Part shown: positions 6,548-13,377 of the stretch, piece after piece
Numbering within the stretch: position 1 is the first letter of the stretch
Layout of the letters: the number at the start of each line of letters is the position of its first letter
DNA from: an uncultured Oscillospiraceae bacterium
GTDB taxonomy: Bacteria > Bacillota > Clostridia > Oscillospirales > Oscillospiraceae
Direction of reading: 5' to 3'
Assembly (NCBI GenBank): GCA_910588045.1
Contig: CAJUPS010000079.1
Span: forward strand, 1-14,820
Length of the DNA: 14,820 bases
Notes under the pieces: generated by a model
What the model was told of the DNA's origin: nothing
Databases searched by the model: none
The model's input: only the letters and a program-made list of their open reading frames with translations
Made by a program: the position numbers and the translations under genes

Positions 6548-7399
6548 TTAATGGTCTACAATGTGCACATTCAAGTGGTTATACGTCATGGTCACGCCGT
6601 CCTCGGCGAAGGCCCGTCGTATCTCCTCCAGAGACTTGAAATGGGCGTCCCAGTAGTCCTCCGTCTTCGCCCAGAAGCGGACATGGTACTCGATGGCGCT
6701 CTCGCCGTAGGCGGTGAGCACCACCTGGGGCGCGGGGTCCGGGAGGATGTTGGGGGTGCGCTCCAACGCCTTGCGGCACGCCCTCCGGACGGCCTCCGGC
6801 TCGTCGTCATAGGAAGCGGTGACCGTGTGGTCCGCCCGGCGGACGCCCCGGACGGTGTAGTTGACGATCTGGCCCGCCGTCAGCTTACTGTTGGGCAGCA
6901 TCACCCGTTGGCCGCCAGGGGTGTCCAGCTTGGTGTGGGTGAGGGTGATCTCCGCCACCGCGCCCTCGCCGTCAGCGGTGGAGATGTAGTCCCCCAGGGT
7001 GAAGGGCTTGGAGAACAGCAGCACCATGCCCCCGGCCACGTTGCCCAACACGTCCTGGACCGCCAGGGAAACCGCCAGGCCGAAGACGCTGACCAATGCG
7101 ATGAGGCTGGTCACGTCTACCCCCAGGCTTTCGGCTACCATCAGGACCGTCAGCAGGTAGAGCAGGGCCCGCACGCCCTTGAGGGCGTAGCGCTGCACCT
7201 GTTCATCCAGGGCGGTCCGGTTCAGCAGCTTCTTCAGCGTTCCCGCCAGCAGACGGATCACCGCCAGGCATACCAGCAGCAGCACCAGGGAGGAGAGCAG
7301 ATGTCCCACCGTTATACTGCCCCATCCGACCTTCAGCCATCCCTCCAAGGTTGCGGAGGGGTTCGTTATGTTTTCCAACAAAGCGGAGGATGCGTCCAT
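6548..7399 (-). CDS. MscS-type mechanosensitive ion channel
   Basis: Small-conductance mechanosensitive channel that would open on hypo-osmotic shock. Numbered from the upstream ATG at 7402, TM1 lies at about 34-56, TM2 at about 74-94 and the pore helix TM3 at about 98-130 with the Gly/Ala-rich packing pattern FGLAVSLAVQDVLGNVAGG. The conserved beta-domain follows (FSKPFTLGDYI, then LPNSKL near 169-174) and ends in the alpha/beta vestibule near residue 280. The length of about 283 is usual for the minimal MscS class. Two adjacent ATGs exist; the second (7399) is chosen because AGGAG is 7 nt upstream of it and only 4 nt from the first (7402). No strong promoter was recognised upstream on the minus strand. 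Confidence 0.93.
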   Translation of the reverse strand: MDASSALLENITNPSATLEGWLKVGWGSITVGHLLSSLVLLLVCLAVIRLLAGTLKKLLNRTALDEQVQRYALKGVRALLYLLTVLMVAESLGVDVTSLIALVSVFGLAVSLAVQDVLGNVAGGMVLLFSKPFTLGDYISTADGEGAVAEITLTHTKLDTPGGQRVMLPNSKLTAGQIVNYTVRGVRRADHTVTASYDDEPEAVRRACRKALERTPNILPDPAPQVVLTAYGESAIEYHVRFWAKTEDYWDAHFKSLEEIRRAFAEDGVTMTYNHLNVHIVDH

Positions 7400-7511
7400 C
7401 ATCAGGCTCCTTTTTTTGACAGATTCTTTTTGGGATACTACTGTACCACATTTTTCTCCGGTTGAGAAGAGGGAAAATCCTTTTGTATGTCCATCAGAAA
7501 TTTTCGGTGAA

Positions 7512-7540
7512 TTGACGAATACAATTTGTCATATTACACA
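7512..7540 (+). promoter_or_regulatory. Weak candidate promoter of the purine permease
   Basis: TTGACG (7512-7517, five of six to consensus) and a poor TACACA (7535-7540) are 17 nt apart in the AT-rich part of the divergent intergenic region. A second option further down uses TATAAG (7596-7601) without a good -35. The TTTGT/ACAAA dyad at 7525-7542 overlaps the first candidate. No choice can be made firmly from sequence alone. Confidence 0.25.
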
Positions 7541-7670
7541 AACTTTCCAAAAATGTAAACTTTATGCTTTCTTTTTTTGTGGAAATCGTGTAGAGTATAA
7601 GAATCCCCTGCGGGAGGAGCGCAATTCCGCGCCCCTTGACGGCGGGGGACAACGAAAGAGGAGGAGAACT

Positions 7671-9026
7671 ATGGACAAATTCTTCAAGATTTCCGAGCGG
7701 GGCAGCAGCGTCCGCACGGAGATCGTAGGCGGCATCACCACGTTCTTTGCCATGGCCTACATCATCTTCGTGAACCCCAATACCCTGTGCGCCGACCTGG
7801 GCGGAGGCTTCTTCCCCGCCATGCCCGGCGAGCTGTGGACCCCTGTCATGGTGGCCACCTGTGCCAGCGCGGCCATCGGCTGCATCCTGACCGCCCTGCT
7901 GGCCAACGCGCCCTTCGCACAGGCTCCCGGCATGGGCCTGAACGCCTTCTTCACCTATACGGTGTGCCTGGGCATGGGCTACACCTGGCAGGAGGCCCTG
8001 GCCATCGTGCTGCTCAGCGGCGTATTGTTCCTGATTATCGCCGTCAGCCCCCTGCGCAGCAAGATCATCTCTTCCATCCCCGCGTTCCTCAAGAACGCCA
8101 TCTCCGCCGGTATCGGCCTGTTCATCGCCTTTATCGGCCTTTTGAACGTGCAGCTGATCTCCATCAGCGGCGCGGTGCCCGCCCTGAACTTCTCTTGGAT
8201 GGAGGGCGACGTGCGGGTGTGGAACATGGCCGGACTGCTGACCATCATCGGATTGCTGATCACCGCCATCCTCATGTGCTATAAGGTGAAGGCCGCCATC
8301 GTCATCGGCATCGTCATCACCACTATCATCGGCTTCCCCATGGGCGTCACCACCCTGCCGGAGAGCATCACCATGAGCGGCGTGACGCTGGCCCCCGTGT
8401 TCCTCAAGCTGGACATCGCCGGTGTGTTCGCCAAGGGTATCCTGCCCCTGATCACCGCCGTGGTCAGCTTCGCCCTGGTGGACTGCTTCGACACCGTGGG
8501 CACCCTCATCGGCACCGCCACCAACGCGGGCATGACCGATAAGAACGGCAACCTCCCCGGCGGCGACCGGGCCCTCATCGCCGACGCCGTCGCCACCTGC
8601 TGCGGCGCCTGCCTGGGCACCTCCACCGTTACCACCTTCGTGGAGTCCTCCACCGGTATCTCCGAGGGCGCACGGACCGGCCTGAGCTCCATCGTGGTGG
8701 GCGTACTGTTCGTTCTCGCCATTCTGCTGGCTCCCGTAGCCGGTATCATCCCCTCCGCCGCCACGGCTCCCGCCCTCATTATCGTGGGCGTGCTGATGCT
8801 CAAGGGCGCGGTGAGCATCGACTGGAACGATATGGAGTGCGCCATCCCGGCCTTCCTCACCATCGCCATGATGCCCTTCGCCTACTCCATCTCCGACGGC
8901 ATTGGCTTCGGGTTCATCAGCTACAGCATCATCAAGGTGGCCCGGGGCAAGGCCAAGGACGTGCCCGTGCTGGTGTATATCATCGCGGTACTGTTCGTGC
9001 TCAAGTATATCCTGACCAATATCTGA
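7671..9026 (+). CDS. AzgA/PbuG-type purine (guanine/hypoxanthine/adenine) permease
   Basis: Polytopic proton-coupled nucleobase importer of the NCS2/AzgA branch, 451 residues with about 12-14 hydrophobic segments. Signature stretches are the N-terminal EIVGGITTFFAMAYIIFVNP (about 17-36), QAPGMGLNAFF (84-94) in the substrate-binding half-helix, DCFDTVGTLIG (271-281) and GTSTVTTFVESSTGISEGAR (316-335), all typical of AzgA/PbuG rather than the uracil/xanthine groups. The frame is open further upstream, but the ATG at 7671 follows AGGAGG (7659-7664) at 6 nt and begins with the family start MDKFFKI. It stands alone, divergent from MscS, with its own terminator. The exact purine transported is not determinable. 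Confidence 0.95.
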   Translation: MDKFFKISERGSSVRTEIVGGITTFFAMAYIIFVNPNTLCADLGGGFFPAMPGELWTPVMVATCASAAIGCILTALLANAPFAQAPGMGLNAFFTYTVCLGMGYTWQEALAIVLLSGVLFLIIAVSPLRSKIISSIPAFLKNAISAGIGLFIAFIGLLNVQLISISGAVPALNFSWMEGDVRVWNMAGLLTIIGLLITAILMCYKVKAAIVIGIVITTIIGFPMGVTTLPESITMSGVTLAPVFLKLDIAGVFAKGILPLITAVVSFALVDCFDTVGTLIGTATNAGMTDKNGNLPGGDRALIADAVATCCGACLGTSTVTTFVESSTGISEGARTGLSSIVVGVLFVLAILLAPVAGIIPSAATAPALIIVGVLMLKGAVSIDWNDMECAIPAFLTIAMMPFAYSISDGIGFGFISYSIIKVARGKAKDVPVLVYIIAVLFVLKYILTNI

Positions 9027-9048
9027 TCCTCGTCTCTTGCCACTTGCA

Positions 9049-9080
9049 GAGAGGCCCCCGGCGAAAGCCGGGGGCCTCTC
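9049..9080. terminator. Strong GC hairpin terminator with GAAA loop, shared by convergent genes
   Basis: A perfect 14-bp stem (GAGAGGCCCCCGGC at 9049-9062, complement at 9067-9080) closed by a GAAA tetraloop. It lies 22 nt after the permease stop and 7 nt before the end of the converging DUF5655 gene. The sequence after it on the + strand is AT-rich but has only a short distal TTTT run, so it is called on stem quality and position. Confidence 0.85.
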
Positions 9081-9087
9081 GTACTAT

Positions 9088-9468
9088 TTAACGTTTTGAC
9101 GCAGAAAAAGCGGCGGCCTCTTTGACCCATGCGGCCAGCTCCCCGTCGATCTCCTCCGGGGAGGAGAGAAGAAGGTGGTGGGTCCACCGGGTGGGGTAGG
9201 GCTCGGAGGCCGCGGCCACGCGGGGGGAGTCCAGGCGGCGGTTCAGCCCCAGGGTGAGGGTGAGGCAGTGCTCCGGCCGCTCCGCTTTCTTCCTGACCGG
9301 CAGGAAGGAGACGGCGGCGAAAACCCTGGGGTTGGTGAAGGTGATCTGGGTCTTCTGCACCCGGATGGAGACGTTCTCCACCTCCGCCAGCGTGCGGGCC
9401 TCAAACGCCTCATAGATGGGCAGAACGGCGGGGTCCTTTTCAAAAAAGAAGAGCACCGCAGGGGCCAT
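9088..9468 (-). CDS. DUF5655 domain protein of unknown function
   Basis: A 126-residue soluble protein without signal or membrane segment. It matches my recollection of the DUF5655 family: FFEKDPAVLPIYEAFEA at the start, VSIRVQKTQITF with a conserved Lys-Thr-Gln core, FAAVSFLPVRKK, L.LGLNRRLDSPR, then the Tyr-Pro-x-Arg-Trp-Thr-His-His and LLSSPEEID signatures near the end. The family has no established biochemical role; it is a small alpha/beta domain. GGGGGAG precedes the ATG by 7 nt. It is the last gene of the response regulator-kinase-HtrA unit, 19 nt after HtrA, so it is probably co-expressed; a functional link to HtrA is not shown. Confidence 0.75.
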   Translation of the reverse strand: MAPAVLFFFEKDPAVLPIYEAFEARTLAEVENVSIRVQKTQITFTNPRVFAAVSFLPVRKKAERPEHCLTLTLGLNRRLDSPRVAAASEPYPTRWTHHLLLSSPEEIDGELAAWVKEAAAFSASKR

Positions 9469-9487
9469 GGATAAACTCCCCCCTCTC

Positions 9488-10867
9488 CTACGACTCCTCC
9501 ATCATAATCATGACGCAATCCAGATATTCCCCGTCCCGCCAGACGCGGACGGGGACCTCGTCGCCCACGTAGAGCCGGCGGCGCAGGCTCAGAAGCTGCT
9601 CGTAACTGACCACCGGCTCGCCGTTGAAGGCCACCAGGTAGTCCCCGGCGCACAGGCCCGCCCGGTCTCCGCTCAGGCCCTCGGCCACCTCCTCCAGGTA
9701 CAGCCCCACGGTGCCGTCCGGCATGGTCTCGGGGACCCGGTTGACTGTGACGCCCAGCACCGGCTGGGGCTGGAGCTGGCCAAACTGGATCAGATCGTTG
9801 ACCCAGCGGATGGCCAGGCTGGTGGGAATGGCGAAGCCCAGGCCCTCGATGGTGTCGTAGCGGCTCATCATCTTGATGGTGTTGATGCCGATGACCTGGC
9901 CGTACTGGTTGATCAGGGGGCCGCCGGAGTTGCCGCTGTTGAGGGCCGCGCTGGTCTGGATCAGGGTCATGGTCACCCCGTCCACCTCCACGTCCCGGTT
10001 GATGGCGGAGACGATGCCGTCGGTGAGCGTGTTGCGCAGCTCCACCCCCAGGGGATTGCCGATGGCGTAGACCGGATCCCCCACCTGGAGGTCGTCAGAC
10101 ACGCCGAACTCCGCCGCGGGGAGGCCCTGGGCCTCGATCTTCAGCACCGCCAGGTCCATGTCCCGGTCATAGCCCACCACGCGGGCCTCGTAGCGCTGCA
10201 CCACACCGTAAGCGCCGGTGACCCAAACGGTACAGCTGCTGTACCCGGCGATGACGTGGCAGTTGGTCAGGATGTAGCCGTCCTCGGAGAAGATGACGCC
10301 GGTCCCCACGCTGGCGTACATCTCCTCCTGCCCCAGGACCGTTACCACCGAGGGCGTTACGCGCTCGTAGATCTCCTGAATGGTCAGCTCCGGCAGGTCC
10401 CCGGCAGAATGCAGGTCCAGACGGACGTCCCCGCCCGTGGGGTAGGTGGGCAGGGAGACGTCGGCGTCCTCCGGCTCCTCCTCGTCCCAGTAGTAATACT
10501 CCCCGTCATCCCAGTAGGGCATGTCGTCCCAGACGCCGGGGCGGCCGCCCGGCGAGGCGCCGGGCACGGTCCAGCCGTACTGGGTGACGTACCAGATCCC
10601 CACCCCCAGGCAGCACACGATCAGCAGCAGGCTGAATCCCACGTACAGCCGCACGCCCCAGTGGGCTTTGGGCTTCTCCGGCGGGTTGAGGGGGTTGTCC
10701 CTCTCCCGCCCCCCGTCCCAGGAGAGTTCCGGCTCCTCCCGGCGCATACATGCCGGTAGGGGCCGCTCGTAGCGCAGCGTCACCGGCTCCACATCCTCCG
10801 CCTGGCGGTAGGTCAGGACGATCTCGTCCGCCGACGGCGCGTCAAATTCGATTCCAAAAGGCTCCAT
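9488..10867 (-). CDS. Membrane-anchored HtrA/DegP-like serine protease with PDZ domain
   Basis: Envelope quality-control protease of the S1C family, 459 residues. The layout is a cytoplasmic N-terminus of about 70 residues, one membrane helix at about 71-94, an unusual acidic/aromatic linker at about 113-137 (Trp, Tyr, Asp, Glu), a trypsin-like domain at about 155-360 and a single PDZ domain at about 366-459. The catalytic triad is intact: His204 (TNCHV), Asp238 (DMDLAVLK) and Ser314 (GNSGGPL), with the AIGNPLG loop between. The ATG at 10867 is preferred because GAGGGAG lies 8 nt upstream; a GTG at 10888 would add 7 residues. It lies 32 nt after the histidine kinase and 19 nt before the DUF5655 gene. 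HtrA genes next to two-component systems are common in Firmicutes, which supports an envelope-stress role; the substrate is unknown. Confidence 0.95.
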   Translation of the reverse strand: MEPFGIEFDAPSADEIVLTYRQAEDVEPVTLRYERPLPACMRREEPELSWDGGRERDNPLNPPEKPKAHWGVRLYVGFSLLLIVCCLGVGIWYVTQYGWTVPGASPGGRPGVWDDMPYWDDGEYYYWDEEEPEDADVSLPTYPTGGDVRLDLHSAGDLPELTIQEIYERVTPSVVTVLGQEEMYASVGTGVIFSEDGYILTNCHVIAGYSSCTVWVTGAYGVVQRYEARVVGYDRDMDLAVLKIEAQGLPAAEFGVSDDLQVGDPVYAIGNPLGVELRNTLTDGIVSAINRDVEVDGVTMTLIQTSAALNSGNSGGPLINQYGQVIGINTIKMMSRYDTIEGLGFAIPTSLAIRWVNDLIQFGQLQPQPVLGVTVNRVPETMPDGTVGLYLEEVAEGLSGDRAGLCAGDYLVAFNGEPVVSYEQLLSLRRRLYVGDEVPVRVWRDGEYLDCVMIMMEES

Positions 10868-10899
10868 AGCTCCAGCTCCCTCACACACACAATTTGCGC

Positions 10900-12345
10900 T
10901 CAGTCTTTCCCTGTTTCCTCCGCCAGCTGTACGGTGAAGGAGAAGGTGGTCACGCCGTTTTCACTCTCGGCGGTAATTTTCTCATGGTGCTGCTCCAGAA
11001 TGGTGCGGACAATATACAGCCCCAGGCCCACGCCGTCCTTGTCCGCGCTGCGGGACCGGTCGGACTTGTGGAACCGCTCGAAGAGCAGGGGCAACTCCTC
11101 CGGGGGGATGGTCAACCCGGTGTTGCGCACGGTCACCACGGCCTTGCACCCCTTTTTCTCCAGCCCCAGAAACAGCGTACTGCCCTGGGAGGCAAACTTG
11201 GCGGCGTTCTCCAGCAGGTTGTATACCACCTGGGTGAGCAGGTCGTTGTCCCCCAGGACCATCACCGGGTCCTCGGGGATCTCCACGTCCACGTCCAGAC
11301 CCCGGTCGGTGATCTTCTTCTCCATGCTCACCAGCACCCGGCGCATGGACTCGGACATATCGAAGGGCACCTTCTGCTTGATGAGGTCCATGCTCTGGAG
11401 CTGGCTCACGTCCAGCATCCGGCGGACCAGGCGGGCCAGGCGGCGGCTCTCGCCGGAGATGATGGACAGGTACTGCCGCTCCTCCGAGCGGGAGATGACC
11501 CCGTCCAGGATGCCGTCGGCATACCCGGCGATGGTGGTCATAGGGGTTTTCAGCTCGTGGGAGATGTTGGCGATGAACTCCCGGCGCTGCTGCTCGGTCT
11601 TCTGCAAGGAGTCGGCCATCGCGTTGAAGGAATCAATGAGCTCCCCGATCTCATCCTCCCGGCCGGAGCTGTGGACCCGGGCGTCGAAGTTGCCCTCGGC
11701 AAACTTCCGGGCGGCGGAGGCCATATCCCGGATGGGCTTGGTCTGCTGCATGGTGGTGGTGGCCGTGGCCACGAAGGCGATGAGCAGCACGGTGATCGCC
11801 GTCATGCCGAAGATGCCCAGGAAGGCCCGCCACATCTCGGTCATGGCGTTGGGCTCCGCGATGGCCAGCACGGGCCCGATGGTCACCGAGCCCTCCGTGC
11901 GGGCCGGTACGGCCACCACGGCTCGGGGCTTCTCGTAGAGCCCCAGGTCGGATACGCCCATATACGCCTCGCCCTTGAGGAGCTTCTCCCCCATGGCCGC
12001 GGGGAGGGTCATCTGTCTCTGCCCCCCGATGCTGGCGTCCGTGCCCATAAAGGAGTTCTCGTAGGGAATCCAGATAAAGAAGTCGGTGCCGCTCATCAGC
12101 TCGGCCACGTCCAGCATGGCGCGGATGTCATCCCCCCGGGTCAAAAGCGAGCCGGGCTTGGCGTAGGCATCCAGGGCGATCTGGGCGATGACCTCCGCCC
12201 GGTCCTTCAGCTCGCTGCGCTTCTCCGTCATGATGTAGCTGTAGGTCAGGGAAAAAAAGGACGCCCCCAGCAGGACCAAGGTCAGCGCCACCATGCCCAC
12301 GGTGACGGCAAACGTCCGCCAGTAGATGCCCTTAAATCTACTCAT
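10900..12345 (-). CDS. Two-component sensor histidine kinase (HAMP-HisKA-HATPase)
   Basis: Membrane sensor kinase of 481 residues. TM1 is at about 13-35, an extracytoplasmic sensor region of about 130 residues (40-172) follows, and TM2 is at about 173-195. HAMP covers about 197-250, then HisKA with ISHELKTPMTTIAGY and phospho-acceptor His263. The ATPase domain covers about 365-475: N box NLLENAAKF (377-385), G1-like RNTGLTIPPEE (407-417), F box LFERFHKSDRSR, and G2 DGVGLGLYIV (437-446). The usual aspartate of the G1 box is Asn408. It follows the response regulator by 15 nt; its ribosome binding site AGGAGGAA overlaps the regulator's stop codon (TAG), pointing to coupled translation. The stimulus is not evident. 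Confidence 0.95.
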   Translation of the reverse strand: MSRFKGIYWRTFAVTVGMVALTLVLLGASFFSLTYSYIMTEKRSELKDRAEVIAQIALDAYAKPGSLLTRGDDIRAMLDVAELMSGTDFFIWIPYENSFMGTDASIGGQRQMTLPAAMGEKLLKGEAYMGVSDLGLYEKPRAVVAVPARTEGSVTIGPVLAIAEPNAMTEMWRAFLGIFGMTAITVLLIAFVATATTTMQQTKPIRDMASAARKFAEGNFDARVHSSGREDEIGELIDSFNAMADSLQKTEQQRREFIANISHELKTPMTTIAGYADGILDGVISRSEERQYLSIISGESRRLARLVRRMLDVSQLQSMDLIKQKVPFDMSESMRRVLVSMEKKITDRGLDVDVEIPEDPVMVLGDNDLLTQVVYNLLENAAKFASQGSTLFLGLEKKGCKAVVTVRNTGLTIPPEELPLLFERFHKSDRSRSADKDGVGLGLYIVRTILEQHHEKITAESENGVTTFSFTVQLAEETGKD

Positions 12346-12360
12346 TGAATCCGGTTCCTC

Positions 12361-13056
12361 CTATTTCGCCTTGGGCGGTGTGACCTCGAACTTGTATCCG
12401 ACCCCCCAGACCGTCTTGAGCGCCCACTGGTCGGACACGTCCTCCACCTTCTCCCGCAGACGCTTGATGTGTACGTCCACCGTCCGGCTGTCGCCGAAGT
12501 AGTCAAAGCCCCAGACCTCATCGAGAAGCTGGTTGCGGGTATACACCCGGTTGGGGGTGGAGGCCAGGTGGTAGAGCAGCTCCAGCTCCTTCGGGGGCGT
12601 ATCCACCTTCTTCCCGTCCACGGTCAACTCGTAGGAGTCCAGGTTGATCTCCAGCTTGTCGAAGACCAGGCGTTTGCGGGTGTCCTCGGGGATCTCCGAG
12701 CGGCGCAGCACCGCGTTGATCCGCGCAATGAGCTCCTTCATTTCAAAGGGCTTGACGATGTAGTCGTCCGCGCCCATCTCCAGGCCCTGGATGCGGTCGA
12801 AGACCTCGCTCTTGGCGGTGATCATGATGATCGGGGTCCGGCTGGTCTCCCGGATCTTCCCGCACACCGCCCAGCCGTCCATCACGGGCAGCATCAGGTC
12901 CAGCAGCACCATATCCGGCTGCCAGGAGCGGAACAGCTCCACCGCAGTACCCCCGTCGAAGGCAGTCTGGATCTCGAAGCCCTCCTTCTCCAGATACATC
13001 CGGATCAGATCAGAAATGTTGTGATCGTCCTCCACGACCAAAATCTTTCTCGCCAT
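12361..13056 (-). CDS. OmpR/PhoB-family response regulator
   Basis: Cytoplasmic DNA-binding partner of the adjacent kinase, 231 residues. The receiver domain (about 3-116) shows the acidic pocket Glu9-Asp10-Asp11, phospho-acceptor Asp53 (VLLDLMLP), switch Thr80 and Lys102 (KPF). A winged helix-turn-helix (about 128-226) ends in the typical SRTVDVHIKRLREK and TVWGVGYKF stretches. The frame is open 20 codons further up, but that ATG (13116) overlaps the predicted -10 box; the ATG at 13056 begins with the family start MARKILVVEDD behind GGGAGGAG, so it is used. First gene of the unit with the kinase, HtrA and DUF5655. A stable leader hairpin directly abuts its ribosome binding site. Confidence 0.95.
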   Translation of the reverse strand: MARKILVVEDDHNISDLIRMYLEKEGFEIQTAFDGGTAVELFRSWQPDMVLLDLMLPVMDGWAVCGKIRETSRTPIIMITAKSEVFDRIQGLEMGADDYIVKPFEMKELIARINAVLRRSEIPEDTRKRLVFDKLEINLDSYELTVDGKKVDTPPKELELLYHLASTPNRVYTRNQLLDEVWGFDYFGDSRTVDVHIKRLREKVEDVSDQWALKTVWGVGYKFEVTPPKAK

Positions 13057-13067
13057 GTGCTCCTCCC

Positions 13068-13093
13068 GTCCCCATTTCCATGGAAAGGGGGAC
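13068..13093 (-). promoter_or_regulatory. Leader hairpin abutting the response-regulator ribosome binding site
   Basis: GTCCCC (13068-13073) pairs with GGGGAC (13088-13093), then after one mismatch TTTC (13075-13078) pairs with GAAA (13083-13086), leaving loop CATG. The stem ends one base before the Shine-Dalgarno sequence (minus strand, 13067-13060). It would form in the 5' leader and could influence ribosome access or message stability. Function is inferred from position only. Confidence 0.5.
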
Positions 13094-13114
13094 TTATTCA
13101 TAATGTTGATTCCC

Positions 13115-13145
13115 ATTATATCCGCAAAACGGATTTTTTCTTGAA
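13115..13145 (-). promoter_or_regulatory. Probable promoter of the response regulator-kinase-HtrA operon
   Basis: A perfect TATAAT (13120-13115 on the minus strand) lies about 60 nt before the regulator ATG. The -35 is weak: the best match, TTCAAG (13145-13140), has a 19-nt spacer. The inverted repeat ATCCG/CGGAT (13120-13124 and 13130-13134) fills the spacer. A consensus -10 with a poor -35 and an internal dyad is typical of an activator-dependent promoter, possibly autoregulated, which is inference. Confidence 0.5.
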
Positions 13146-13160
13146 CTTTCTGTAAATTAA

Positions 13161-13377
13161 GAACCTGTATTCATAACCGGGGGTGCTGGATGGGCGAGGA
13201 TTTTTCCCGCCAGACAAGGAAATTTTTCCGTGAAGCGCCGCAAGGCGGCGCTTTTAGCGCTAAGCCCGCCACAGGCGGGCCCACGGCAGCAATCCTGACG
13301 GATTGCAAGGAAAATTGACGCAGTATGGCGGGAAAAAGACTGCCCAGACAGCGTGCAACGGTTGTAAATACAGGTTC
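13161..13377. mobile_element. Non-autonomous foldback element (MITE-like), copy 1
   Basis: A 217-bp non-coding element. Its ends are inverted repeats: GAACCTGTATT at 13161 is exact on the opposite strand from 13377, and the match continues through an AACCG block. The ends are flanked by a 3-bp direct repeat TAA (13158-13160 and 13378-13380). The arms can pair over about 70 bp (45 of 70 positions without gaps), including an exact TTTTTCCCGCC block. The centre holds three small hairpins: AAGCGCCGC/GCGGCGCTT (13233-13253), GCCCGCC/GGCGGGC (13264-13280) and GCAATCC/GGATTGC (13289-13306). No transposase is encoded. It lies between the pseudo-deacetylase gene and the response-regulator promoter. 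Short target duplications of this kind occur with IS5-like and similar transposases, but the mobilising enzyme is unknown. Confidence 0.75.

Noticed and set aside
7540..7670. Purine riboswitch upstream of the permease
   Set aside because: The conserved loop and junction sequences of the purine aptamer could not be found; only generic GC hairpins were seen.
7368..7670. N-terminal extension of the permease
   Set aside because: The extra 101 codons cover AT-rich intergenic DNA and are not hydrophobic or family-like; a strong ribosome binding site marks the ATG at 7671.
9416..10759. 447-codon open frame opposite the HtrA gene
   Set aside because: Same shadow pattern; the HtrA catalytic triad and PDZ domain on the minus strand settle the coding strand.
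10894..12348. 484-codon open frame on the + strand opposite the histidine kinase
   Set aside because: Rich in Gly, His, Gln and Leu with no motifs; the opposite strand has a full set of kinase signatures.
13161..13377. CRISPR-like or REP array
   Set aside because: The internal hairpins differ from each other and there are no regularly spaced direct repeats; the structure is one large foldback with terminal repeats.
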